From: Paraconexibacter antarcticus
GTDB taxonomy: Bacteria > Actinomycetota > Thermoleophilia > Solirubrobacterales > Solirubrobacteraceae
Reading direction: 5' to 3'
DNA: 64,000 bases
Assembly: GCF_024220175.1 (NCBI RefSeq)
Contig: NZ_CP098502.1
Coordinates: 3,166,514-3,230,513, forward strand
Below are positions 53,088-61,436 of the stretch, one piece after another. The notes beneath the pieces are model-generated. The model did not search any database, was not told the origin of the DNA, and saw only the letters and a list, made by a program, of their open reading frames with translations. The translations under genes and the position numbers were made by a program. How positions within the stretch are numbered: position 1 is the stretch's first letter; each line of letters starts with the position of its first letter.

Positions 53088-53200
53088 GGGCGGTGGCTCC
53101 GGAGGCAGGTCGCGGGTCGACCGCCCGCGCGTGGATCACCCTATACCCCTGAAAGGCGACGTCCGATCGAACCTGCGTCAGGACGTCGTACTTCCGGGTG
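53088..53200. promoter_or_regulatory. Upstream region of the osmoprotectant operon
   Basis: A gap of 113 bases with a minus-strand GGTATAGGGT-type sequence near 53140-53150 (ACCCTATACC on the plus strand) that could be the -10 region of the operon. No dyad operator is evident. Confidence 0.35.
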
Positions 53201-53983
53201 TCAGCTCAGGCCCGCCGCCGCCTTCGCGGACGCGTGCGCCGCCGATTCCATGGCGTCGTCGAGCGGGGCCAGCGGCTCCTCGAGGCCGAGGGCGCGCTGT
53301 GTGAGCCAGTCGGCGAGCCACGCGTTCTTCGGGAGCAGCGGCCCGTGGATGTACGTCCCGATGACCGTGCCCGTGGGGGACATCGCGCCCTCGGTGCCGC
53401 TCTCGCCGGTGTTGCCGTGCCCCTTCAGGACGCGGCCGAGCGCCGGCTGGCCGTCCGCGAGGTGGGTGCGGCCGCCGTGGTTCTCGAAGCCGGCGACGAC
53501 GCGCGGCCCGTCGAGCCCGGGGAGCTCGACCTCGATCGCGACGTTCCCGATGAGGCGCTTGCCGTCGTGGCGGACGGTCTTCAGGTCGAGCAGCCCGACG
53601 CCGGGGAGGAGGTCGTCGCCGAGCTCGTAGGAGTGGCCGAGGAGCTGGTAGCCGCCGCAGACGGCGAGGACGACGGCGCCGCGGGCGGCGGCGGCGTGGA
53701 TCGCCTCGCGCTTGGTGTCGACGAGGTCCTGCGCGCACAGCGCCTGGTCGCGGTCCTGCCCACCGCCCATGTAGAAGAGGTCGTGGGCGTCGGGGTCGAC
53801 CGCGTCGCCGAGCCCGGCGCCGGTGAGCTCGAAGCCGATGCCGCGCCACGCGCACCGCCGCTGCAGGAGTAGGAGGTTGCCGCGGTCGGCGTAGATGTTC
53901 ATGAGGTCCGGGTACAGCGCGCAGACGCGGAGCGTGCGGCCGGTCCCGGGGGCGGGCGGGGTCTGGAGGAGGGGCTCAGGCAC
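53201..53983 (-). CDS. gatD: Lipid II isoglutaminyl synthase, glutamine amidotransferase subunit
   Basis: A 260-residue CobB/CobQ-type glutaminase subunit. The nucleophile Cys is in VLAVCGGYQLLGHSYE and the His in IGTYIHGPLLPKN. Start region LRVCALYPDLMNIYADRGNLLLLQRR is typical of GatD. With MurT, encoded one gene upstream, it amidates the D-Glu of lipid II to D-isoglutamine. It overlaps the methyltransferase gene by 8 bases. A 40-residue C-terminal Ala-rich tail is present. Confidence 0.92.
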   Translation of the reverse strand: MPEPLLQTPPAPGTGRTLRVCALYPDLMNIYADRGNLLLLQRRCAWRGIGFELTGAGLGDAVDPDAHDLFYMGGGQDRDQALCAQDLVDTKREAIHAAAARGAVVLAVCGGYQLLGHSYELGDDLLPGVGLLDLKTVRHDGKRLIGNVAIEVELPGLDGPRVVAGFENHGGRTHLADGQPALGRVLKGHGNTGESGTEGAMSPTGTVIGTYIHGPLLPKNAWLADWLTQRALGLEEPLAPLDDAMESAAHASAKAAAGLS

Positions 53984-54743
53984 GGAGCATCGCCACGGTG
54001 GAGCCGACGTACTCGTCGGTCTGGGGGATCGCGCGCGGCGGGAGCGCCGTGAGCCCGAGCGCGGCGCCCTCGGCCGTGAACTCGGCGGCGGTCACGCGGT
54101 CGAGGTGCAGGACGTCGCCCGCGACGGTGCGGTGGCCGGCCCGGTCGACGGTCTCGCGGATGCGCTCGATCGAGACGGTGTGCTCGTGCTCGCGGACGGC
54201 GACGGGCCGCGAGCAGTACACGGTGCCGTCGAGCTCGCGCATGTCCGGCAGCGGCGGCTCGGTGTGCTCGGCGTCGAAGGCCTCGAGCGCGTCGGCGAGC
54301 GCCGCGGCGACGATGCCGCCGGGACGCAGGCAGGCGCGGGCACTCGCGAGGAACCGGGCGCGGGCCTCCGCGCCCCCGAGCAGCTGGAGGGTCTGCATCG
54401 GGACGAGGACGGTGTCGAAGCGCGCGCCGCCGGTGTCGAAGGCCCGGGCGTCGGCCGCGATCGTCGGGATGACGAGGTCCAGCCGCGCCGCGTGCTCGCG
54501 GAGGGCGGCGAGCAGCGGCTCGTGGAGGTCGAGCGCGGTGACGCGGGCGCCGCGCGCGGCGAGGTGCAGGCTCACGCGCCCGGTGCCGGCGCCGACGTCG
54601 AGGACGTCCCCCCGCCCGGCGAGCTCGCGCCAGAGCGGCAGGTCGACGTCGTAGCCGCCGCACTCGATGTCGTGCCAGATGACGAGCAGCCGGTCGTCGG
54701 CCGCCGTCGTCGTGTCCGTGGTCCTGCCGGAGTCGGTGTCCAT
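53976..54743 (-). CDS. Class I SAM-dependent methyltransferase inserted between murT and gatD
   Basis: A 255-residue methyltransferase. Motif I is GDVLDVGAGTGRVSLHLA, motif II ends VTALDLHEPLL, motif III region FDTVLVPMQTLQLLGG, followed by ACLRPGGIVAAAL. Its ATG overlaps the murT stop (TGATG) and its 3' end overlaps gatD by 8 bases, so it is made together with the lipid II amidation complex. The substrate is unknown. A role in envelope precursor modification is only suggested by position. Confidence 0.88.
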   Translation of the reverse strand: MDTDSGRTTDTTTAADDRLLVIWHDIECGGYDVDLPLWRELAGRGDVLDVGAGTGRVSLHLAARGARVTALDLHEPLLAALREHAARLDLVIPTIAADARAFDTGGARFDTVLVPMQTLQLLGGAEARARFLASARACLRPGGIVAAALADALEAFDAEHTEPPLPDMRELDGTVYCSRPVAVREHEHTVSIERIRETVDRAGHRTVAGDVLHLDRVTAAEFTAEGAALGLTALPPRAIPQTDEYVGSTVAMLRA

Positions 54744-56137
54744 CAGCCGAACGAGCTCCCGGTGATGCCGCGGCGCGTGAGCTCCTCACGGAGCTGGAGC
54801 ATCGCGGTGTAGGTCGGCAGGGCGAAGAGGCGGCCGTCGCCTCCGGCGATCGCGCGGTCCAGGCCCGCGGCGAGCCCGTCCTCGACGACGGTGATGCGAT
54901 CGGCGGGCACGCCGGCGTACTTCAGCCGCAGCCCCATCTCGGCGGCGCGCGTGCCGGCGCACGTCGCGCGGCGCACGTGCCCGGCGAGGTGCTCGAAGTC
55001 GGCGTCCCAGATCCACGAGACGTCGCGGCCGTCGGCGATGTTGTCGTTCAGGACCGCGAAGAGGTCGTGCTCGCCCGCTTCGAGCGCGAGCGTGCGCAGG
55101 ACCTCGTTCGCGCCGGCCGGGTTCTTGACGAGCAGGATCGACAGCTCGCGGCCGTCCATCGTCACCGTCTCGGCGCGGCCGAACGCGGGGGCGACCGCCC
55201 CGAGGCCCGCGACGATGTCGGCGAGCGGCGCGCCGAGCGCGTGGGTCAGGGCGGCGGCGCCGAGCGCGTTGTAGACGTTGTAGAGGCCGGGGAGGGGGAG
55301 GGCGACGTCGGCGCTGCCGGCGGGCGTCGTGAGCGTGAAGCGGGCGCCGCGCACGCCGTCGAGGTGGATGGCGGTCGCGCGCACGTCGGGCGCCGGCCGC
55401 GTCGCCCCGCAGGCCTCGCAGTGATAGTGGCCCTGGTGGCCGAGGAACACGACGTCGTAGCGGTACGGCGCGCCACAGCGGCGGCAGTGCGTGGAGTCCG
55501 ACGCGTGCTGGAGCCCCGCGAGCGCGAGCGCGGTGTCCTCGACGCCGAAGGTCAGGACGCCGGGCGCCCCGGCGGCCGAGTCGTGGGCGGCCTGCTCGGC
55601 GGCCGGCCAGCGCTCGCGGCCGAGGTCGGCGACGAGCGGGTCGTCGGCGTTGAGGACGAGCGTCGTCGCCGGGTCCGCGTCCTTGACGATCTGGGCCCAG
55701 CGGTCGGCGATCGACTCGAGCTCGCCGTAGCGGTCGAGCTGGTCGCGGAAGAGGTTGCCGAGCAGCAGCGCCTGGGGCCTGAGGCCCTTGACGACCCCGG
55801 CGAGCCAGAACTCGTCGACCTCGAAGAGCCCGGTGTCGCCCCGGCCGTAAAGGAGCGTCGCCGCGATGCCGCCGGCCATGTTCGCGCCGGCGCTGTTGTG
55901 CACGAGCTGCGCGCCGCCGCGGGCGAGGATTGCGTGGGCCATCGCGGCGGTCGTCGTCTTGCCGTTCGTCGCCGAGATCGCCGCCCGGCGGTCGAGCCCC
56001 GCGGCGAGGGTGCCGATCGCGTCGCGGTCGAGCCGCAGCAGGACCTTGCCGGGGATCGACGTGCCGCCGCGCCCGCTCAGACGGGACGCACGGCCCGCGG
56101 TGCGGGCAACGGTCCCCTTCCAGCCGGCCCCCTTCAC
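54743..56137 (-). CDS. murT: Lipid II isoglutaminyl synthase, Mur ligase-like subunit
   Basis: A 464-residue ATP-dependent ligase subunit. The P-loop is AISATNGKTTTAAMAH, followed by NSAGANMAGGIAATLL and FEVDEFWL. The MurT-specific Cys4 zinc ribbon is HCRRCGAPYRY ... HYHCEACGATRP. The C-terminal DUF1727 domain has LLVKNPAGANEVLRTL and DNIADGRDVSWIWDADFE. It partners GatD. It overlaps the lipid-kinase gene upstream by four bases and the methyltransferase gene downstream by one. Confidence 0.95.
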   Translation of the reverse strand: MKGAGWKGTVARTAGRASRLSGRGGTSIPGKVLLRLDRDAIGTLAAGLDRRAAISATNGKTTTAAMAHAILARGGAQLVHNSAGANMAGGIAATLLYGRGDTGLFEVDEFWLAGVVKGLRPQALLLGNLFRDQLDRYGELESIADRWAQIVKDADPATTLVLNADDPLVADLGRERWPAAEQAAHDSAAGAPGVLTFGVEDTALALAGLQHASDSTHCRRCGAPYRYDVVFLGHQGHYHCEACGATRPAPDVRATAIHLDGVRGARFTLTTPAGSADVALPLPGLYNVYNALGAAALTHALGAPLADIVAGLGAVAPAFGRAETVTMDGRELSILLVKNPAGANEVLRTLALEAGEHDLFAVLNDNIADGRDVSWIWDADFEHLAGHVRRATCAGTRAAEMGLRLKYAGVPADRITVVEDGLAAGLDRAIAGGDGRLFALPTYTAMLQLREELTRRGITGSSFG

Positions 56138-57030
56138 CGGGCCACGCTGCTCTCCGGCGGCAGCAGGACGGAGACCGCGCCCGGCCGGCAGCGGATCGTC
56201 GCGGGCAGCTCGCCGATCGGGTCCCCGTCGGCGTAGACCGTGAACGGCCGATCGGCCTCGACGGACACCTCGCGGCCACGCAAAACCGTGATCTCGGGCT
56301 GCTCGACGTGCGTGCCCTTGAAGAGCATCGGGAGGATGCGCAGGAACCGCAGCCGCGAGCAGTGGGCCTCGAACACGACGTCGAGCTTGCCGTCGTGCAG
56401 GTCGGCGTCGGGGGCGAGGAACATCCCGCCACCGTAGGCCTTCGAGTTCGCGGCGGCCACCGACCAGCCCGAGAAGGTGTGCTCCTCGCCGTCGACGGTC
56501 ACCGTGAAGGCGGCCGGCGTCCAGGAGACGAGCGCGCGCAGGGCGCCGTAGGCGTATACGAGGTTCCCGAGCCGCGCCGAGGCGGCGTTCGCGATGCGGT
56601 TCGCGTCCGAGTCGAAGCCGAGCGAGGCGATCCCGATGAACGGGCTGCCGTCGACCTCCCCGAGGTCGACCGGGCGGACGACGCCGTCGACGATGACCTC
56701 GCAGGCCTCGACGGCGTCGGGCGGGATGCCCGCCACGCGGGCGAAGTCGTTGCCGCGGCCGCCGGGGAGGACGCCCATGACGGCCCCGTCGACCCCGGCG
56801 AGGGCGCCCGCCACGGCGCCGACGAGCCCGTCGCCGGAGAGCGTCACGACGGTGCGGCCGGCGGCGGCGGCCTCGCGGGCCAGCGCCCGCCCGTGGTCGA
56901 GGCTGTTCGTGCTGCGGACGTCCTGCTCGATGCCCGCCGCGCTCAGCCGCGCCTGCACGCCCGGGAGCACTTTGAGCGCCCGCCCACCCCCGGCGGCGGG
57001 GTTGACGAGCAGGGTCACGGGCGCCGACAC
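56134..57030 (-). CDS. Diacylglycerol kinase-family lipid kinase (DgkB/YegS-like)
   Basis: A 298-residue lipid kinase. Motifs: VTLLVNPAAGGGRA, TVVTLSGDGLVGAVAGAL (the usual GGDGT is SGDGL here), MGVLPGGRGNDFARVAGIP and the Glu/Asp-rich end YADGDPIGELPATI. GTG 57030 gives the canonical start. It would phosphorylate diacylglycerol or a related lipid at the inner membrane. First gene of the murT-methyltransferase-gatD operon, which suggests a link to lipid carrier or phospholipid supply for wall synthesis. Divergent from the cyclophilin gene. Confidence 0.9.
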   Translation of the reverse strand: MSAPVTLLVNPAAGGGRALKVLPGVQARLSAAGIEQDVRSTNSLDHGRALAREAAAAGRTVVTLSGDGLVGAVAGALAGVDGAVMGVLPGGRGNDFARVAGIPPDAVEACEVIVDGVVRPVDLGEVDGSPFIGIASLGFDSDANRIANAASARLGNLVYAYGALRALVSWTPAAFTVTVDGEEHTFSGWSVAAANSKAYGGGMFLAPDADLHDGKLDVVFEAHCSRLRFLRILPMLFKGTHVEQPEITVLRGREVSVEADRPFTVYADGDPIGELPATIRCRPGAVSVLLPPESSVAR

Positions 57031-57047
57031 GGGCCGTATCTTCCCTC

Positions 57048-57053
57048 TATCCT
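57048..57053 (+). promoter_or_regulatory. Predicted -10 box of the cyclophilin lipoprotein (leaderless)
   Basis: TATCCT, 7 nt before the GTG at 57061. The divergent lipid-kinase operon starts only 30 bases away. Confidence 0.5.
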
Positions 57054-57060
57054 GGCGCCG

Positions 57061-57789
57061 GTGCCCCGCCGCCTGCTGCCCGTCGTCCTCACCGGCCTGA
57101 CGCTCGCCCTCGCGGCGTGCGGGTCGAGCGGCTCCTCCTCGTCGAGCTCGGCGCCCGCCGCGACGGCCACGACGACGGCGTCGACCGCCACCACCGCGGC
57201 AACCACCGCCGCGGCTCCGGCCACCGCCGCGAACGGCTGCCGGACCGTCGACGCGCAGGCCCCGGTGAAGAAGAAGTCCGCCAAGCCGACGACGAAGCTC
57301 CCCGCGTCCGCGAAGGCCGTCGTCACGCTGCAGACCTCGTGCGGCGAGATCCAGATCACGCTCGACGCGAAGGACCACCCGGTCACCGCCTCCTCGTTCG
57401 CGTCGCTCGTGAAGAGCGGCTTCTACGACGGGCTCGGCGTCGTCCGCGTCGTGCCGGGCTTCGTCCTGCAGGCGGGTGACCCGCACGGCGACGGGACCGG
57501 CGGCGCGAGCTACCAGGTCGTCGAGCCGCCGGGCGACAACGCGGCCTACCGCCAGGGCGTCGTCGCGATGGCGAAGACCGGCTCGGACCCGGCGGGCGCC
57601 TCGAGCAGCCAGTTCTTCATCGTCACCGGCGCCGACGCGGGCCTGCCGCCCGAGTACGCGATCGCCGGCCGGGTGACGAAGGGCCTCGACGTCGCCAAGG
57701 CGATCGGCGCGATCCCGCCGACGAACGGGCAGGACGGGCCGCCCTCGCAGCCGGTCCTCATCGAGAAGGCAACGCTCAGCGTCAAGTAG
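57061..57789 (+). CDS. Peptidyl-prolyl isomerase, cyclophilin-type lipoprotein
   Basis: A 242-residue lipoprotein with lipobox LAAC (Cys20), a Ser/Thr/Ala linker of about 40 residues, then a cyclophilin domain: VVTLQTSCGEIQITLD, VTASSFASLVKSGFYDGLGVVRVVPGFVLQAGDP, GVVAMAKTGSDPAGASSSQFFIVTG and YAIAGRVTKGLDVAKAI. The catalytic Arg (VRVVPGFVLQ) and the SQFFI segment are present. It likely assists folding of exported proteins on the outer face of the membrane. The GTG start is set by the -10 box. Confidence 0.93.
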   Translation: MPRRLLPVVLTGLTLALAACGSSGSSSSSSAPAATATTTASTATTAATTAAAPATAANGCRTVDAQAPVKKKSAKPTTKLPASAKAVVTLQTSCGEIQITLDAKDHPVTASSFASLVKSGFYDGLGVVRVVPGFVLQAGDPHGDGTGGASYQVVEPPGDNAAYRQGVVAMAKTGSDPAGASSSQFFIVTGADAGLPPEYAIAGRVTKGLDVAKAIGAIPPTNGQDGPPSQPVLIEKATLSVK

Positions 57790-57801
57790 ACGGCCGCCCC
57801 C

Positions 57802-59130
57802 GTGCTCGACGTCACCTACCGGCTCCAGATCCCGCACCGCGCGGGCCAGCTCGCGCGCGTGACCACCGTCATCTCCAAGCACGAGGGCCTGATCGGCGAC
57901 ATCCTCACCGTCTCGCTGCACCGCGACTCGACCGAGCGCGAGATCACGGTCGAGATGCGCGACGCCGCCCACGCCTGGGCGCTCGCGAACGACCTGAACG
58001 CCCTGGAGGGCGTGCGGGTCATCTGGCACCACGACCGGGCGTTCCTCCGCCACGAGGGCGGCAAGCTCCGCATCGACCCGATCCGCCCGGTGAAGACCGT
58101 GCAGGAGATGCGCGACGTCTACACGCCCGGTGTCGCCCGCGTCTGCAGCGCGATCGCCGACAACCCGGCGCTCGTCTCCCGCTACACGATGATCGGGCGG
58201 ACGGTCGCGGTCTGCACGAACGGCACGCGCGTCCTCGGCCTCGGCGACATCGGCCCCCGCGCCTCGATGCCGGTCATGGAGGGCAAGGCGGTCTTCTACC
58301 AGCAGTTCGCGGGCCTCAGCGCGATGCCGATCCTCATCGACACGAAGGACGAGGACGAGTTCGTCGAGACGGTCGTGCGGATCGCGCCGACCTTCGCCGG
58401 CATCCACCTCGAGGACATCAGCGCGCCGATGTGCTTCGAGATCGAGCGGCGCCTCATCGAGCGGCTGCCGCAGCCGGTCATGCACGACGACGTCCACGGG
58501 ACCGCGGTCGTCACCGTCGCCGCCGCGATCGCCGCTTGCCGCCACGTCGGCCGCCGGCTCGACGAGTCGGTCGTCGGGCAGATCGGGCTCGGCGCCGCGG
58601 GCTACGGCATCTCCTCGCTCATGCACGACGGCGGCGCGCGCGTCATCGCCTTCGACCCGGACCCGCGCAGCCACGACCGCGCCCGCGCCGCCGGCGTGGA
58701 GATCGTCGGCATGGACGAGCTGCTCGCGACCGCCGACGTCGTCGTCGCGACGACCGGCCGCCCGGGCCTCATCGCGCCCGAGCAGGTCCGCGCCGGCTCG
58801 GTCGTCCTCGCGCTGACGAACCCGGTGGGGGAGATCGAGCCGCTCGTCGCCCGCGCCGCCGGGGCCGCCTTCGCCGCCGACGGACGCTCGGTGAACAACG
58901 TCCTCGCCTATCCGGGCATCTTCCGCGGCGCCCTGCTCGCGGGCTCGGACCGCATCACGACGAAGATGAAGCTCGCGGCCGCCTGGGCGATCGCGGCGCT
59001 CGCGGCGGACGGCGAGCTCGTCCCCGACGTCCTGGACCAGCAGGTGCACGACGCGGTCGCCGAGGCGGTCCGCGCCGAGGCGGTCGCCGAGGGCCTCGGG
59101 CGGCCCGAGGTCGTCCCCGCCGGCCTCTGA
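57802..59130 (+). CDS. ACT-domain malic enzyme
   Basis: A 442-residue NAD(P)-dependent malic enzyme converting malate to pyruvate and CO2. An ACT domain occupies about residues 1-75 (DVTYRLQIPHRAGQLARVTTVISKHEG), implying control by a small ligand such as an amino acid. The catalytic part shows VYTPGVARVC, GLGDIGPRASMPVMEGKAVFYQ, HLEDISAPMCFEIERRL, MHDDVHGTAVV and the NAD site IGLGAAGYGISSL. GTG start 12 bases after the cyclophilin gene. Confidence 0.94.
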   Translation: MLDVTYRLQIPHRAGQLARVTTVISKHEGLIGDILTVSLHRDSTEREITVEMRDAAHAWALANDLNALEGVRVIWHHDRAFLRHEGGKLRIDPIRPVKTVQEMRDVYTPGVARVCSAIADNPALVSRYTMIGRTVAVCTNGTRVLGLGDIGPRASMPVMEGKAVFYQQFAGLSAMPILIDTKDEDEFVETVVRIAPTFAGIHLEDISAPMCFEIERRLIERLPQPVMHDDVHGTAVVTVAAAIAACRHVGRRLDESVVGQIGLGAAGYGISSLMHDGGARVIAFDPDPRSHDRARAAGVEIVGMDELLATADVVVATTGRPGLIAPEQVRAGSVVLALTNPVGEIEPLVARAAGAAFAADGRSVNNVLAYPGIFRGALLAGSDRITTKMKLAAAWAIAALAADGELVPDVLDQQVHDAVAEAVRAEAVAEGLGRPEVVPAGL

Positions 59131-59132
59131 CC

Positions 59133-59180
59133 GCTGAAACCCGTTTTCAGCCCAACCGGGGGACGAAAGACGGGTTTCGG
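59133..59180. terminator. Bidirectional terminator with two alternative stems
   Basis: GAAACCCGT (59136-59144) pairs with ACGGGTTTC (59170-59178). A shorter stem pairs GCTGAAA (59133-59139) with TTTCAGC (59145-59151). The two compete for the same bases. The site separates the convergent malic enzyme and SRAP genes. Confidence 0.6.
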
Positions 59181-59181
59181 C

Positions 59182-59892
59182 TCAGAAGAGGGTGGGTTCC
59201 GCGTCCGGCTCGGGCGCGGGCGGCGGGTCCAGGCAGTCCGGCTCGTCGTGGCGGGCGTCGCTCACCGCGTAGCCGACCTCGCGCGCGGCGACCGCGCGGT
59301 CGGGCAGCGGCGCCATGAGGTCGTGGACGAGCCCGAGGGGCGAGCCGTGGTCGAGCCACTGCCGCTCGGCGTCGGGGCCGGGGAGGATGACCGGCATGCG
59401 GTCGTGGATCGGCGCGAGTGCGCCGTTCGCGGCCGTCGTGAGGATCGTGCAGCTGCGGACGACCTCCTCCTCGCCGCCGTGCCACGTCGCCCACAGCCCG
59501 GCGAAGGCGAACGGCTCGCCGTCCGCGCGGGTGATCCAGAAGGGCTGCTTGCGCCTGCGCCCCTCGCGCGGCTGCCACTCGTAGAAGCCGTCGGCGAGGA
59601 TGAGGCAGCGCCGCCGGGCGAGCGCGCCCGAGAAGGCCGGCTTCTCGCCCGCCGTCTCCGACCGGGCGTTGATCATCTTGTAGCCCGCCTTGACGTCCTT
59701 GGCCCAGTGGGGGACGAGGCCCCAGCGCAGCAGGTCGGGCCGTGGCTCGCCCTCGCGTGAGGTCGTGACGGCGAGGACCTCGTCGCCCGGGGCGACGTTC
59801 CACCGCCGGCGGACCGGGACGTCGTCACCGAGCGCGAACCGCTCCCGCAGGATCGCGGGGTTCGGGCCCGACAGCGAGTACCGACCGCACAT
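59182..59892 (-). CDS. SRAP domain protein (YedK/HMCES family)
   Basis: A 236-residue SOS-response-associated peptidase. It forms a DNA-protein crosslink with abasic sites in single-stranded DNA and protects them. The catalytic Cys2 is exposed after Met removal (MCGRYSL), with Asn in MINARSET, Glu in LADGFYEWQ and His in PIHDRMPVIL, the full active site. The ATG at 59892 stands 6 nt after a TAGCCT box that overlaps the stop of the preceding gene. The acidic/Pro-rich C-terminal tail is not conserved. Confidence 0.95.
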   Translation of the reverse strand: MCGRYSLSGPNPAILRERFALGDDVPVRRRWNVAPGDEVLAVTTSREGEPRPDLLRWGLVPHWAKDVKAGYKMINARSETAGEKPAFSGALARRRCLILADGFYEWQPREGRRRKQPFWITRADGEPFAFAGLWATWHGGEEEVVRSCTILTTAANGALAPIHDRMPVILPGPDAERQWLDHGSPLGLVHDLMAPLPDRAVAAREVGYAVSDARHDEPDCLDPPPAPEPDAEPTLF

Positions 59893-59898
59893 GTCCCC

Positions 59899-59904
59899 AG
59901 GCTA
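59899..59904 (-). promoter_or_regulatory. Predicted -10 box of the SRAP gene (leaderless)
   Basis: TAGCCT on the minus strand, 6 nt before the ATG at 59892. Its first bases are the TAG stop codon of the upstream gene. Confidence 0.5.
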
Positions 59905-60531
59905 GGACTTGCCGGACCCGGGGCCCGCGCCGCGGCCCGCGATCGCCTTGCGCTGCCGCCGGCGCCCGAACCAGGCGAGGACGGCGAGGACGACGAGCAC
60001 GAGGAAGAAGCCGAGGATGAGGCCGCCGCCGATGCCGACCCCGCCGCCGAAGGGCAGGGAGATGAGCTCGACGAGCGCGAACCCGATGAGGAGCAGCAGC
60101 AGGACGATGCCGACGATGAGCGCGTACCCGCGGGCCTTGATCGCCGTGGAGGCGGACGCGGGCGGCGCGAGCAGGCCCATGACCCGGAGCAGGAAGAGCT
60201 GGCGGTTGGACGGCGGGGTCTGGCCGAGCGCCTCGACCGCCTTCTTCAGGTCGTCGGGGCGGCGCTCGGCGAGCGCGAGGGAGGCGTTCGCCATGCGCTG
60301 GAGCTGGAGGCGCTCCTGGGGGCGGGCGGACGCGATGGCGGTGCGGAAGTACGCGCGCGCGGCGTCGGCGTCGTAGCGCTCGGCGGCGCGGGCCCCGAGG
60401 ATCGCCTGCGCAGCGGCCTTGAAGCGGGTCTCGCGCAGCAGCTCCTCGTCGCTCTTCGTCTCGAGCGCCTGCATCGCGGCGAGGGCGCCGCGGCCACCCT
60501 GCTCCATCCGGACCTGCCGTTGCTTGGCCAT
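59902..60531 (-). CDS. Hypothetical membrane protein
   Basis: A 209-residue protein. The N-terminal two thirds are helical and repeat-like (AMQALETKSDEELLRETRFKA, AARAYFRTAIASARPQERLQ, ALAERRPDDLKKAVEALGQ), possibly TPR-like. Two transmembrane helices follow (YALIVGIVLLLLLIGFALVE and LILGFFLVLVVLAVLAWF) and a basic C-terminus. No family is recognised. ATG 60531 is preferred to one 21 bases upstream because of the TAGATT box at 7 nt. Confidence 0.68.
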   Translation of the reverse strand: MAKQRQVRMEQGGRGALAAMQALETKSDEELLRETRFKAAAQAILGARAAERYDADAARAYFRTAIASARPQERLQLQRMANASLALAERRPDDLKKAVEALGQTPPSNRQLFLLRVMGLLAPPASASTAIKARGYALIVGIVLLLLLIGFALVELISLPFGGGVGIGGGLILGFFLVLVVLAVLAWFGRRRQRKAIAGRGAGPGSGKS

Positions 60532-60538
60532 GGCCGTG

Positions 60539-60544
60539 AATCTA
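60539..60544 (-). promoter_or_regulatory. Predicted -10 box of the 60531 membrane protein gene (leaderless)
   Basis: TAGATT on the minus strand, 7 nt before the ATG at 60531. Confidence 0.5.
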
Positions 60545-60588
60545 GCGACCACCGTGCCCCCGTGGCCTGCCGGGTGGGGCGCCCGCTA

Positions 60589-60594
60589 TAGGCT
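60589..60594 (+). promoter_or_regulatory. Predicted -10 box of the 60603 gene (leaderless)
   Basis: TAGGCT (within TATAGGCT), 8 nt before the ATG at 60603. Confidence 0.45.
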
Positions 60595-60602
60595 CGCCGA
60601 CC

Positions 60603-60992
60603 ATGGACCTGACCGCGCTCGTGCGCTTCACGAACCGCAACATGATCGCCTTCGACCTCGCGCTCGGGACGGGCGCGCTGCTCGCGCCCGATCAGACGCT
60701 CCAGGCCCTCGGCCACGAGGCCCCGTCGGAGGACGCGCGCGAGCTCTTCCGGCGCTGCGGGCCGATCTGGCTGACGTTCGCCGCCGCGCACCTCGTCGCG
60801 CACCGCCGCGGCCGGCCGGAGGACTGGTGGGCCGTGGCCTGGCTGCGCGGGACCGAGATCGCGACCGACATCGTGTGGAGCCGGTCGCCGGCCATCTCCC
60901 GGCCCGGGGCACGCGAGGGCCTGTACCTCGCCGGGGCCTTCAACGCGGCGCTCGCGCTCGCCGCGGCCCGGGTCGCCCGGACGACCGCGTGA
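60603..60992 (+). CDS. Hypothetical protein, probably membrane-associated
   Basis: A 129-residue protein with moderately hydrophobic segments (NMIAFDLALGTGALLAP, CGPIWLTFAAAHLVAH, LYLAGAFNAALALAAARVA). No family is recognised. The stop at 60992 overlaps a possible ATG of the next gene, but that gene has its own -10 box and a better start at 61031. Confidence 0.65.
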   Translation: MDLTALVRFTNRNMIAFDLALGTGALLAPDQTLQALGHEAPSEDARELFRRCGPIWLTFAAAHLVAHRRGRPEDWWAVAWLRGTEIATDIVWSRSPAISRPGAREGLYLAGAFNAALALAAARVARTTA

Positions 60993-61015
60993 TGGCCGCA
61001 CGCCCCCTCCGTCGC

Positions 61016-61021
61016 TACATT
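61016..61021 (+). promoter_or_regulatory. Predicted -10 box of the 61031 gene (leaderless)
   Basis: TACATT, 9 nt before the ATG at 61031. Confidence 0.45.
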
Positions 61022-61030
61022 CCGGCGCCG

Positions 61031-61429
61031 ATGCGCTCCGTGACCGCCCGGCTCCTCGTCCTCGGCTGCGTCCTGCTCGCGGCCGCCGTCCCGGCGACCG
61101 CGGGTGCGCAGTCCAATCCGTTCACGCCGCTGCCGCAGGCGCAGACGGACACGTCGACGCAGGCGACGACGAGCTCGTCCACCACGACGGTCGACAACGG
61201 CGGGCTCTCGCGCTTCCAGGAGGTGATGATCTTCCTCGCCGGCGTCGCCCTGCTCGGCGGCATCGGCTTCGCGATCGTCAGCGACGCGCGCAAGGCCGCG
61301 CCGGTGACCGAGAAGGAACGCGCGGGCTCGCACACGGGCAGCGCCGCCGCCGCGACGAAGGCGCAGAGCAAGGCGAAGGCCCGCGCGAGGGCCAAGCGCC
61401 AGCGTCAGGCCCGGAAGAAGAATCGCTGA
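61031..61429 (+). CDS. Small exported, single-pass membrane protein with a Lys/Arg-rich tail
   Basis: A 132-residue protein: signal peptide (SVTARLLVLGCVLLAAAVPATAGA), a short Thr/Ser-rich external region, one transmembrane helix (VMIFLAGVALLGGIGFAIV) and a cytoplasmic tail of alternating Lys, Ala and Arg. No family is recognised. The basic tail could contact nucleic acid or acidic phospholipid. An alternative start at 60992 adds 13 residues without a signal. Confidence 0.7.
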   Translation: MRSVTARLLVLGCVLLAAAVPATAGAQSNPFTPLPQAQTDTSTQATTSSSTTTVDNGGLSRFQEVMIFLAGVALLGGIGFAIVSDARKAAPVTEKERAGSHTGSAAAATKAQSKAKARARAKRQRQARKKNR

Positions 61430-61436
61430 CCGCCCG

